The translations under genes were made by a program, and so were the position numbers. Shown piece after piece: positions 48,752 through 58,869 of a stretch of 64,000 nt of DNA. The DNA lies in the NCBI RefSeq assembly GCF_958298935.1, contig NC_084922.1, forward strand, positions 11,286,501-11,350,500, in the 5' to 3' direction. A model generated the notes under the pieces. That model saw only the letters and a list, made by a program, of their open reading frames with translations, did no database searches and was not told where the DNA came from. The DNA comes from Phragmites australis. Its lineage: Eukaryota > Streptophyta > Magnoliopsida > Poales > Poaceae. Position 1 is the first letter of the stretch. Each line of letters opens with the position of its first letter.

Positions 48752-49115
48752 TTCTTTGCCGAGTGTCCCAGACTTTGCCGTGTGTTTTTTATCGGGCACT
48801 CGGCAAAGAGCCTCTTTGCCGAGTGCCACAGATAAAGAACTCGGCAAAGAGGCAATTTGCCGAGTGTCATTTGTTGACACTCGGCAAACCCTATTTTTTC
48901 AATTTTGAGCAAGTTCGTGGAGGCTATTTGCCGAGTGCCAGAGAAAAAGAACTCGGCAAAGAGGATCCTTTGCCGAGTGTCATTTGTTGACACTCGGCAA
49001 ACCCTATTTTTTCAATTTTGAGCAAGTTCGTGGAGGCTATTTGCCGAGTGCCAGAGAAAAAGAACTCGGCAAAGAGGCTTCTTTGCCGAGTGTCATTTTT
49101 TGACACTCGGCAAAC
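48752..49115. repeat. CACTA 2 left subterminal repeats
   Basis: TTTGCCGAGTG/CACTCGGCAAA pairs. Within them a block of roughly 120 bp (TTTGCCGAGTGTCATTTG, then a TTGAGCAAGTTCGTGGAGGC core) is duplicated in tandem near 48857-48977 and 48969-49090. Confidence 0.85.
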
Positions 49116-49485
49116 CCTAATTGTTTTTTCACTTTTGACCTCCAAACTTTTTCTGCAGTCCTCATACAATACCTGGTACTCCATGTTCCAATGTGGCACA
49201 TTTCTCGGACTTCTTCTATATTTCTTTAATTTATTTCAATTAATTGATTTTTCTTGGATAATTCAAATTATAACTGCTAGTCATTCGAATAATGAAAAAA
49301 AATGAATGGAAAAATGATATTCATGTTATTTAGTATAATGTGAGGCCGTATCCAGGAACAGACCACAAATTGCGAACATCTTGTTCACGAAACATGACCA
49401 CGAACTTGCGGGCGAGTTGTTTTTAAATTGTATAAAAAGCAAACGAAGTCCGAAAATCATGAAACTTGTCAAGATGTAATGATAT

Positions 49486-49669
49486 CATATGTGGAGGCTG
49501 TGATAAAAATTTGAGAAGGTTTTGCGCAAGTTGTCACGTACGATGCTTGTAACCGTTGCAAACCGAAGAAGTTTATCTAGGTTTCTTCGGAGATTCTTCG
49601 GTTTGCAAGCATCGTACGTGACAACTTGCGCAAAACCTTCTCAAATTTTTATCACAGCCTCCACATATG
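49486..49669. repeat. Perfect 64-bp inverted repeat at deletion junction
   Basis: Arms 49486-49549 and 49606-49669 are exact reverse complements by eye (CATATGTGGAGGC at one end, GTACGATGCTTG at the other). Inside, GCAAACCGAAGAA and TTCTTCGGTTTGC add a 13-bp inner pair. The right arm ends in CATATG, whose ATG is in frame with the TNP2 remnant that begins there. In CACTA 1 the equivalent segment occurs only in direct orientation. Confidence 0.95.
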
Positions 49670-51175
49670 AAGTTGGAGAAGATCTTTCCACCCGGCTTCT
49701 TCAATCCGATGCAGCATTTGATTTTGCACCTCCCGTACGAGGCACGAATGGGGGGGCCCGTGCAGGGCCGTTGGTGCTATCCAATCGAGAGATGTCTAAA
49801 GGTTCTTCGAAAGAAATGTAGAAATAAATGCAAAATCGAGGCTTCCATTGCAGAGGCATACATTCTGGAGGAGGTGGCGAACTTCACAACAACATACTAT
49901 GGTGACAACCTCCCTAGCGTGCATAATCCACCCCCTCGTTACAATGCTGGCGAAAATGAATCGAACCTCAGCCTTTTCCGAGGCCAACTCGGAAGCGCAA
50001 GTGCATCGACCCCCAAGACCTTGAATCATGAAGAGTGGCGCCATATCATGCTATACGTGTTGACCAACCTTGACGAAGTGGCACCGTACATGCAGTAAGT
50101 TCTCAACGAACTTGTTAAATACGCCGTCACTATTCTGCATCCAACCCCCTTGTTTCTCGTTGGTACAGGGAATTTCTTCATGAATTCTGGCGTCAATCAA
50201 GGGATCCTACCCCGCAGCAGGTAGATACCCTTCTTAGACAGGGTGCGGGAAATGGAATGCCCGATTTCATTTCTTGGTTCAAACGGAAGGTACCGTCCAA
50301 TTTAGCTCGTACGTAGTTTGACATTCCAAGTTACTCGTACGTGCGAATAATATAACGATGTATCCTGCTTGAGCTTGCAGGGCCAGAGGGATGCGTCTAT
50401 GTGTGCCGAGTTGAGACAGGTTGCCGATGGCTTTGCCTATAGGGTCAGGTCATTTTCTGGTTATGACGTGAATGGATATCGCTTTCGCACAACAAGCTAC
50501 GAGCAGAGTCGGCCCAATCGAAGAACCACAAGTTCCGGAGTTTTTACGCCCGGCGTTGATGAGGTCGAGTATTATGGAAGAATTGAAGAAATATACGAAC
50601 TCAAGTTTCATGGTTCCAAACCTTTTAATCCCGTCATATTTAAATGCCATTGGTTTGATCCTGAAGTAACGAGACGGACATATTGTAATCTTGGGCTAGT
50701 CGAAATTCGACAGGATTCCGTCTTACCAGGAGACGATGTCTATATTGTGGCCCAACAGGCCACGCAAGTTTATTATCTCCCATATGCGTGTCAAACCATA
50801 AGGCATCTTAAGGGTTGGGATATTGTGCACAGGGTATCGCCACACGGTAAAGTGCCTGTCCCAAACGATGAAGATTACAACTTAGACCCAAACACATATG
50901 ACGGAGAGTTCTTTCAAGAAGAGGGACTTGAAGGGAGGTTTGAGATAGACTTAACCGAAGCGATCGGAATGGAAGTAGACAATGAAACGGTTATTGAAGA
51001 GGACGTTGGAGATGAGGTGCAAAATGTGAAGGACTTACAAATGCTTGAGCGATTACATTTAGACAATGACAATGGCAACATTGCTCATTCGGATAGTGTT
51101 GATTATTTCGACATGATTGATAGTGATGATGAGACTTATGATCCAGCTAATCCCGATCATGAAGATTATTTCTAA
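49667..51175 (+). CDS. Truncated TNP2 (DUF4218, DUF4216), CACTA 2
   Basis: Exons 49667-50094, 50169-50289 and 50381-51175, with consensus GT..AG introns; total 1344 bases, 447 residues, no internal stop. The start is MKLEKIFPPGFFNPMQHL; the ATG comes from the end of the inverted-repeat arm, and the following codons correspond to the middle of the DUF4218 exon of CACTA 1 (from 41636). The rest of DUF4218 (EARMGGPVQGRW, EASIAEAYILEEVANF) is followed by exon 2 (FISWFKRK) and the DUF4216 exon (VFTPGVDEVEYYGRIEEIYE, KCHWFDPEV, acidic tail ending EDYF). The DDE transposase domain and its catalytic residues are gone, so no transposase activity is expected. Whether the shortened protein is made is unknown. 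Confidence 0.7.
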
Positions 51176-51296
51176 TACATGTAATACTATGTTATTTTGT
51201 AATTACGTTTTGTTTATTTTGCATCTCTTTCTAAGTACTTCTTGTTTATCTGTGCTTATTGGTTTACTCTTTTTAATTGCAGGTGATTGAACAAAG

Positions 51297-53408
51297 ATGG
51301 TGGGCGGTGGGATGAGGAAGCTAACGTCCTTGTACCGAAGGACAAGGAGGAGCAGCTGCAGGAGGGAGTCGTCGCCTGCCGCCCCATCGCGTGAGGAGGA
51401 GGAGGAGGAGCAGGTGCCCCAGGAGGACGCCGAGGAGGTGCAGGAGGACGCGCAGGAGGACGCGCAGGAGGAGGCGCAGGAGGACGCGCTGGAGGAGGCG
51501 ACAGCAGGGGGTTCCGCTTCCTCTAGTTCGTCGAGCGTCTACTTGCGAGGTCCCGCGAGCCTCCCTCAGCGACCGATACCTCGTGAGAGACACCCGCTGA
51601 TTCGACCCGAGGGGGAAAAGTAAGTAACTTTAGATGTTATCACTACTTTATATGATATGTTGAATATCAAAATAGAAATTGGACGATTGTTAATCACTTG
51701 GGCAGGAACTGGACGATTGTGGCGAGTGGAGGTGCTCACACACGCCAAGTCAATGGCATCCTCGGTCTTCTGTGCAAGGAGCACTTCCCTGGCCTGGTTG
51801 AGTACGCCGGAGTGACGGGGCCGGCCTACTCGTTTGACCACTACGCCGCCGCCCCCGATGCTGCAGATCGGGCCCGCAGGGTATTCAACAACAAGGCGGA
51901 GCGGGTGAAGCAAGAGCTGTGGGTAAGTCTTCCTCGCACTACATTGCTCAATACATCGTATTTATTGGACATTCTTGAAATAATGAATGGATACCTCGTG
52001 TTTGTATGCAGGATTTCTTTAGATGCCAGGACGGACATGAGGCCAGGGCGGATGCGGTGGCTACCAAATGCTGCAAAAAACTCGTCGTGGACATGCATTA
52101 CGAGGCGCGCATCCAGGCCGTCGTAACTTACCACGGGACCGTCGTTGGAACGAAGGTCACCAAAAGGGACGCAAGAACCATGACGCTGACCCGGGACCAG
52201 TACCTGCAGGTAAATACAGAACATTAATACTGATTCCTTTTGAGATTAAGTAGGCTTAATTTCATCTTCTGATATGTCATGTACTTGATGGCCTGTAGAT
52301 GATTCCTTATTGGTGCGCCGCGCATCCCCAGTGCTGGGAACAGATGGTGGACAAGTGGTGCTCACGCGAGTGGGAGGAGACGCACAACTTGTGCCGGGAG
52401 CGGCGTTTGATGATGCCAGGTGTAGCACACCATCAAGGCAGCCGCAACCTCAGCGGATACGCACAAACATGGGTACGCGAATTCATTTATTTATTCTAAC
52501 GCTCAATTCTGCATGATTTCTAATCATCTTGCTGTTTTTCTCGCAGTCGGCGTCACATGGTGGCCAGCCTTGCTCCATCTTCAAGGCATTTGCTATGGCC
52601 CACAAGGGCAAGGCGACGTCCGACGTCGACTACAACCCGGAGGACGGGCCCGAGGCGTACAGCAATGCGACCGTCCACAACCGCCTTAGTGAGTACACAT
52701 CGATGGCAAGGGAGGTCCATGGGCCAGAGTACGATCCGAGCACCGAGGACCTTGATGGAGAAGTCGTCATGAGGGTGGGAGGAGGCAAGAAGCATGGGCG
52801 ATACTGGATTGGCGACGGCGCAATCGACTCGGCCGCTACTCCCAGTCTCTCCCAGATTCGAGCAAGCAGCACGAGCACGAGCCCGGCCATACGACCTCGG
52901 AAGGACACTTCACACCACCGGGTGGAGGCACTCGAGGTTATTCCTGGTTTATTCGTCGTTCATTGGTTTTTTCATACCTTTCCTTTGCATTATTGTAACA
53001 TTAGGGTGAATATATTGTAGGCCCAGCTGGAACAAGAGAGGAGGATACGGGAGCAAATGCAGGCGACGATGGAGAGGGTGGAGGCCGAGCGGGAGGCCGA
53101 GCAGCGGAGGATGGTGGAGATTCTTCAGTACATGCAAAGTATTGGCGCCGCTACGGGTGTAGCTCCGCCACCTTCGCTATTCGCTTCACCTCCACCTCCT
53201 CACTATTCTACTCCTGTGAGTATAAATATTTTAGTTTGTATGTTCATGCTTACGGTCAAACCTAGTGGAGTATGAAAGTTTTATTTATGTATGGTATATA
53301 TTTATCTTGTCTTACACATGCAATCTCTTCTCCTTTGTGCAGAATCAATCGGCGGCATCGAACGATCCTCATGCTTCAGCGAATCCTTCACCAAATCAGT
53401 TTCATTGA
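51297..53408 (+). CDS. Transposase_24 (Ptta/En/Spm) protein, CACTA 2
   Basis: Seven exons with GT..AG introns keep one frame from ATG to TGA: 51297-51619, 51706-51922, 52012-52209, 52299-52472, 52547-52936, 53021-53215 and 53343-53408; 1563 bases, 520 residues. The N-terminus (MVGGGMRKLTSLYRRTRRSS) is basic, then a Glu/Asp/Gln-rich repeat (codons for EDAQE) and a Ser-rich stretch. The core matches the family and the CACTA 1 copy: VNGILGLLCKEHFPGLVEYA; YEARIQAV; KWCSREWEETHNLCRERRLM; GVAHHQGSRNLSGY; YTSMAREVHGPEYDP; GGKKHGRYWIGDG. A charged helical segment (EQERRIREQMQATMERVEAE) and a Pro/Ser tail follow. By analogy with En/Spm TNPA it would bind the subterminal repeats and could support transposition of relatives in trans. 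Exon limits are inferred from signals and from agreement between the two copies. Confidence 0.8.
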
Positions 53409-53514
53409 CCATCTTGGTGATGATACTTGTGGTTGTTAATGGTACTTCTATTTGCAATTATGGTTGTAGATGATGGAGCACTTGGCTTACTTGTGAACTT
53501 ATTTGTGATATATT

Positions 53515-53615
53515 GTGAGACATGTGATGTTTGTGATATATATGTGTTGTTGGTGATATATATGTGCTGTTGATGATATATATGTGATGTTGGTGATGTT
53601 TGTTATATATATATA
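53515..53615. repeat. Short tandem repeat after the CACTA 2 gene
   Basis: About five imperfect copies of TGTTGGTGATATATATGTG. It is in the position occupied by the 41-bp minisatellite in CACTA 1. Confidence 0.8.
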
Positions 53616-53669
53616 TCTGTTTGTTTGGATGGGATGTCAAAAACAAATAAAAAAGGCTGTTTTCAGTCA

Positions 53670-54035
53670 CTTTGCCGAGTGCAATGGCCATGACACTCGG
53701 CAAAGTGACAATATGCTTTGCCGAGAGCCACGGTCCAGGCACTCGGCAAAGATGGCCTGTTTGCCGAGTGTCCTCCAGGTGGCACTCGGCACAGATGGCC
53801 ACCTTTGCCGAGTGTTTGATTCACTGGCGCTCGGCAAAGCGGAGGCCTTTGCCGAGTGTCAGCTTAGCACTCGGCAAAGCCTTTGCCGAGTGCCCGGTAA
53901 AGTGCACTCGGCAAAGAGGTCTTTGCCGACAAATTTTTTACCGAGCGCCCTTTGCCGAGTGTAGCACTCGGCAAAGCCTTTGCCGAGTGTATATCGTCCT
54001 TTGCCGAGTGCCTGAGGCACTCGGCAAAGAAGCTG
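53670..54035. repeat. CACTA 2 right subterminal repeats
   Basis: About fifteen copies of TTTGCCGAGTG or CACTCGGCAAAG in alternating orientation, the spacing tightening toward the terminus. Confidence 0.88.
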
Positions 54036-54047
54036 TCTCCTGTAGTG

Positions 54048-54283
54048 GCTCGTCTTGTTTGGAAAAGCAACAAGATAGCTATTCGCCCTTTTCGAAATGG
54101 CCTTCAATTTCCATTTAGGACAAATCATGTGAAGAGTTCATTTTGGATTAATCGGCCGACAGATGTCCTCCCATGACCGAGATCAAGACCATTTGGTGCC
54201 ACCTGGAATCAACATCTTTAAGATAAGATGTGGAGATTTGAAAGAAACCCATCTTATTTCGGAAGCCAAAAAGTGTGACGTTA
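54048..54283 (-). pseudogene. LINE ORF1 middle fragment
   Basis: In coding direction from 54283: VTLFGFRNKMGFFQIS, LKDVDSRWHQM, and, in a shifted frame, WKLKAISKRANSYLVAFPNK up to the CACTA 2 site. This is the segment between zinc knuckle and DUF4283-like part. Ignoring the MITE on one side and CACTA 2 on the other keeps the flanking frames continuous, with one TAG soon after the CACTA site. Confidence 0.75.
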
Positions 54284-54550
54284 GGCTAGCCCCAACGGCT
54301 TTTCTTCGAGGAACAAAATCTCGTCGTGAAGGGATTTTCGTTCACTTTAGCGCTCTAACGATTTTTCTTCACGGTTCCCTTCACGACGGAATTCTCAGTA
54401 TTATTCTCTTCAGAACGGAATTCTCTCTCCTTTCCCTTCGCGATTCCCTCGAAGGGAAGCTGTTGGAGATGAGAGAAAATAAAGAAAATGAGAACGGAAA
54501 AAGAAATCGAAAGAGGAACGAAATAAAAAAATATATGGATAGGAATGGTC
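54284..54550. mobile_element. Tourist-like MITE in LINE ORF1
   Basis: 267 bp flanked by TTA (54281-54283 and 54551-54553), the duplication of PIF/Harbinger elements. Ends GGCTAGCCCC and, inward from 54550, GACCATTCCT match only partly. Internal inverted repeats are clear: CCAACGGCTTTTCTTCGAGG near 54292 against CCTCGAAGGGAAGCTGTTGG near 54447, and CGTCGTGAAGGGA near 54333 against TTCCCTTCACGACGG near 54375. Ignoring it restores the LINE frame. Confidence 0.7.
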
Positions 54551-55091
54551 TTAGGCTTGGGAAGTCGCAGCAGAGGGCACTTGGTCGACGGGTGAGCGTT
54601 GTGCTTGGGATGACGCAATATAACACGGCATCACAGTTATCTGACAAGTGTCCCTTCGTCTTGCATGGAAAACAGAAGAGCGTTTTGGGCGTGGGAAACC
54701 CGCCGCAACCGGCCGGAGAATTTCCCACCGGCGGCGGAGGCTTCGTAGAAGGATGGATGCCTGTAGCGGCGCCAGGACCAGCCTGACCACCGAAGCCGCT
54801 GCGACCTCCCGCGGCATTGGCGGCCGTGAGCGAATGGAAGGTTGGCGATCGTTGGCGCACATCCGCTGGGCCATTCCTCTTCCTCCCAGGGAACCCCAAG
54901 CTCGCCGCACCCGCGGCAGTTGCTCCGTGATTGTCACTCAGACCTCCAGAAGTGCCCACGGCCACAGCGCCGGCGGCGTTAGCCTTGCTGCTTCCAAAAC
55001 CACCCGCCAAACCCTCGGATTCGGCACTACCAGAACCACCAGACTGGGCGCCCAGGACCTGCTTGTTGCTGCCGACCCCACGACCTGCCAT
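54551..55091 (-). pseudogene. LINE ORF1 N-terminal part with zinc knuckle
   Basis: In coding direction from the likely ATG at 55091: MAGRGVGSNKQVLGAQSGGS, a Gly/Ala/Ser-rich low-complexity region of about 130 residues, then CFPCKTKGHLSDNC, a CCHC zinc knuckle, a second half-knuckle-like CAVLYC segment and, in a shifted frame, KCPLLRLPKP just before the MITE. Plant L1 ORF1 proteins carry this zinc knuckle to bind their RNA. Frame changes near 54620 show it is broken. Confidence 0.7.
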
Positions 55092-55545
55092 CACGATCTG
55101 TACAAACGAAGGTTTGAGTGTTTTGGAGGAAGAAGAGATTTCTGGAGGAAACGTTGGGGAAGCAAAGCTCGCCGTCTCCCAAGATATCCGCCAAATCTCG
55201 TCCGACAAAGCCTTCCTGATTTACACTCCCCAGATGATGGCAGGGAGGATTTGTTTCCAAGCTTTGGGAGTACTCCTGAAATTGTCCTTTTGGAAGGGAT
55301 TGGCGCCGATTGGGACTTTCAATTTTGATGTCGGCAATCTTGTCTTCTATAAACTCGGCCAAAGCCACCACCGGCGGCGTCCTAGATCGTGGTAAAGGGC
55401 CTCGCCATGGGCGCAGCAGCCAACCACGACTCTTCCCCCGACCTGCCAGCCGTAGAGACTCCACCACTGGAGCACAAGTTGTGATCTGGACCCGGGGCAG
55501 GCCATCGCCTGAAGGGATTTCAGAAATTTGCTCACTGTATGACTG
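55092..55545 (-). other. LINE 5' region (probable 5' UTR)
   Basis: Sequence upstream of the ORF1 start. Open minus-strand frames exist (to about 55467) but have no domain. The 5' limit is set at TGACTGCTAA near 55540, which resembles TGACTGTAA next to the poly(A) end at 22805; this is tentative. Confidence 0.4.
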
Positions 55546-57100
55546 CTAAAGTTGGAATGTTGCTACCAACTGCACGGAATCCGTTTGAATGGGTTCGACG
55601 GATTTGTTCATGCCAAGGTTTAGCATGTCTGCACTGCACTTGCCTCCCTTCTCACCCAAGTGGCAAAGTTGTTATAGGCTCGGACAAAAACCGCCTCCCT
55701 CCTTTTCAAAATGGTTGTTGTGGAAGCTGCCCCCCTAATTTCTTTCGAAAGAATTGCTAGACATTATGACCTCCGATATAACGATACAAAAGAGATGCAC
55801 ATGCAATGTGTGTAAAAGGTGGCACCAAAATTTGCACACTGCTGCAGGTGATTCCTTTTGTTCTTTTTGCTAGATACTCTCTGAGTTCTACAATTTAGAG
55901 ACAAAGAAAAGGGAGACCATTTAGATATTCCCCGAAATGCCATTTCTTGAAATGGGGGAATCCGTTTTGATCGAGCTGCTATATGAAAATATCCGCTTGT
56001 TAAGGCAATATTTGTATATTTAGATCGATTCCCTTATTTCACAAGTCAAGCCCGATGTCTGAGGGATATATGGAGTGGCTAGCTACTATATGCCTACTTT
56101 AAGAATTTCTGGAGCTAGGGCTATGGACATATTAAGCGTCTTTGATTAAGACATCGGTTGACGATTGGTGAATCACGGATCTAACGAACTTGTTGAAGAA
56201 ATATGAGATGTTTAAACTAGACGAATCATAAGAGAACATACAGAGGTTTTTAGATAGGTTTGGACCTTACTGAGGATAATAACTCTATGTCATGTTTATC
56301 TTGTGTTGATCTAAACATGTTATAAGAAGGTGTGTAGCTAGCTTAGATGGACTTAAATCTAGTTGACAACTTCATCTTTGGCCTCTCTTAGCTTTTACCG
56401 CTTTGTTTAGGCTTCTAATCAGTTCTTCTGACTTGACTTGTCCTCTGCAGGGTCACTTGACACCGTATATATATGGGGTTGTCATATGTCCTCTGGAGTC
56501 CTTCTTCCTATTTTGGAGATAAATATTTCCAATTACGGGATGCTTTGTATATCTATGAGTGGTTTTTTTTCTTTCAGAGACCTTTTTTTATAGAGACAAA
56601 GATATGCCTCAAGAATTATGGAAAACCGTAGGGTGCCCAAAATATGATAACTATCCATTATTCATCGTCAGCATTTTGTTCTTATTTTGAGCTGGAAACA
56701 TATATTTAAACAACTTTATTTTATCCTACAAACTCCAAATTATGTATGGATCTCAGAACTAGAGCTCTAACAAATAGGTCTATATATGATTTGTTGTTCG
56801 GCGGAACGGGAACATTGGAGCCACAAGACTGACTGTTTGGTGAAGGCAAAGGGTAGCACATGGATATAGAATTTAAACAAGTTCACTTTTTTTTACTTAA
56901 TTGGCCAATTGGTCTATCTGAGGCTGCTAAATTTCGAGCGTGCATGCTATAGCATGTTAGCATGCACACCCATATTTAGTAAAACTTGGTTTGAACGTAA
57001 ACCTCCCCTTTCTGCTTTTAGGTTGGTTTGAAATTTTCATGCTGTATCCTTCCCCTCTTGATGCCTCCACCAACATAACAAGCATCAATGCCAGCTTCAT
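55546..57100. other. Unannotated AT-rich stretch
   Basis: No gene, long repeat or element end recognised. The TTTCAAAATGG and GAAATTCCC phrases near 55700-55960 may be old LINE or transposon sequence. Confidence 0.35.
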
Positions 57101-57104
57101 TTAT

Positions 57105-57560
57105 GAATTTAGAGAGTAAATTCTCTCCGATTTACAAACAAATTTATCCAAACACAAAAGATAAATTTATTTTAGTTTACAAGCAAATTTATACAAATTC
57201 AGGAAGCAAGTTTATTTCAGTTTACAAGCATAATCATATGGAGTCATAGAGCAATTTTATTCTAATTTACATGCATAATCCGTACGAACTTGGAGAGAAA
57301 TTTTTTTATGTACCAATCTTAGATAGCAAATTTGTTTCAGATTGCAAGCAAATCCATATGAATCCAAACTCGAGAGGGAAAGATTATTTCAGTTTTTTAA
57401 AAAAATCCATGTAAGTTCATAAAGAAATTTTGTTTAAAATTAAAGCAAATCCATATAAACTCGCAAGGAAACTTTATTTTAATGTACAAGCAAATCCAAT
57501 GAACTCTAGAAAGAAAGTTTGTTTTAATTAACAAGCAAATCCATATTAATAGAGAAAACA
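57105..57560. repeat. Degenerate ~60-bp tandem repeat
   Basis: About seven imperfect units containing AAATTTATTTCAGTTTACAA, then GCAAATCCATATGAA and an ACTC(A/G)GAGAG end. Minus-strand open frames through this stretch reflect the repeat (LLIKTNF, SRVHWICL). Confidence 0.75.
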
Positions 57561-58631
57561 AATCTGCCTCGTCGCCATCAACTTTGTCCTCTGTGACATC
57601 GTCGCTGAGCACCTTGCATCCTCTCATGACAAACACGCACAAATCCAGCCAGAGAGAGTTGGGATTTGGCCCATGGTCATCGAGCCGGCAGTCTTTGAGC
57701 ATGCAGTGGTGTGGCCACCACCTTGAGTTCACTAACAGTGATTCCTCCCCTGCATATGGCTACGTCAGTGCCTCCAAAGCCCATCCCAATGGAGATTGAG
57801 AGGGAAAGGGTGTGAGACATGAACTCACCTTTCTGGAGCACCCCCGTCAAATTTTGCCTGTCCATGCCAAATGCTTCTCAAATCCAAACTCAATTGGATC
57901 ACGTTCAACTGCATGACCAAAAAATAGCCCAAAATAGGGCAATCCCCCCTCATCCAAATTAGCACCCCCCATTACTAATTTCATGTAACCGAGAAAAACG
58001 AACCCAAATCGAAAACATAAATCCCCATGCACTCACCTTCTGCACGAAAAAAGGTCACCCTCGCTTCCCATTCCGCCATAACAAAAACACTAAAAAATTC
58101 GGATTGGGGCTGAACCAAATACAGATGTGGAACATCAAACTCACCCCTCCCTACGTGTCCCTACCCAACCATGATTTTGATTTTTGATGTATCAAACACC
58201 AAGCAATAGTCTGATTGATTTGGGTAGTAGGGAACAAAATTGCCTGAGAGCGAGAGTGTTATATTTATATAGAGAGAGAGAGGGGGGAGAGAGAGAGATA
58301 GAGGGAGGAACCTGTAGGGACAGAGAGGAGAGTGATGAAATGAATTGGCTGCTGTTTTTAGGTTCTATGACATCTAGTGGGCCCTGACTGCAGAGTGGAA
58401 CGCCAATCGATGCGTGTGAACGCTACGTGACATTGAAACTTTCACGAACATACTATGCGTGGATGGATGGCAGCGGATGGTCGATCGAGCGTGCATGCCA
58501 CGTGACTAGAGCATGCACGCTCAACATTTAGAATTTACTATACAATATTTAGATTTAGGTGCCAATTTCTGTTGATTAGTTTGCCACATTAAATGCTGCA
58601 GAAGAAAATTTATTTAAGACAGGGTGGATTA
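57561..58631. other. Unidentified sequence, possible minus-strand exons
   Basis: Minus-strand frames at 57677-57865 and 57847-58032 overlap, are not obviously repetitive and could be ends of a host gene, but I recognise no domain. A (GA)n tract lies at 58268-58340. The last 5 bases, GATTA at 58627-58631, are the target duplication of the Copia element that follows. Confidence 0.3.
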
Positions 58632-58852
58632 TGAAGCCGTTGGAGAATACGCACTTGGCGATTGATTAGGAGCCATTGGCTTATGTAGAGTACAGAGAGG
58701 TGATCCGGTTGGAAACCAGATTAATACATGCCAAATACAGCTACCTAACAGATGGCAAGCTAAACTCCTAAACATAGAAACTATCTCCTGTGATTTGCCG
58801 TAGTCTCCGAAGGGTTGGTGGTGGCGTGCAGCATGGTCCTATTTGGCTAACA
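58632..58852 (-). repeat. 3' LTR of the Copia element
   Basis: 221 bp; minus strand starts TGTTAGCCAAATAGGACC and ends CCAACGGCTTCA. It is directly preceded (58853-58867 on the plus strand) by the polypurine tract, a run of G on the minus strand. Confidence 0.9.
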
Positions 58853-58867
58853 CCCCCCCCCCCCCCG
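58853..58867 (-). promoter_or_regulatory. Polypurine tract of the Copia element
   Basis: Minus-strand CGGGGGGGGGGGGG run directly against the 3' LTR, the priming site for plus-strand DNA synthesis. Its length makes it prone to slippage. Confidence 0.8.
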
Positions 58868-58869
58868 CA

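Larger units (their letters stand above)
48736..54047 (+). mobile_element. CACTA transposon 2 (same family as CACTA 1)
   Basis: Left end CACTACCGGAGACGGCTTC (48736) and right end, inward from 54047, CACTACAGGAGACAGCTTC: 23 of the first 25 bases match. Perfect 3-bp duplication GCT (48733-48735 and 54048-54050). It carries two genes on the plus strand with the same exon plan as CACTA 1, and TTTGCCGAGTG arrays at both ends. The TNP2 catalytic domain has been deleted and replaced by a perfect inverted repeat. It is inserted in LINE ORF1, about 2.2 kb of LINE sequence away from CACTA 1. Confidence 0.92.

Noticed and set aside
51321..51593. Leu/Arg-rich minus-strand frame
   Set aside because: Antisense of the Glu/Asp-rich repeat in exon 1 of the CACTA 2 Transposase_24 gene.
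53670..54035. Regular short repeats with spacers, CRISPR-like at first sight
   Set aside because: Units alternate orientation, vary in spacing and are the known type of CACTA subterminal repeat; the genome is eukaryotic.
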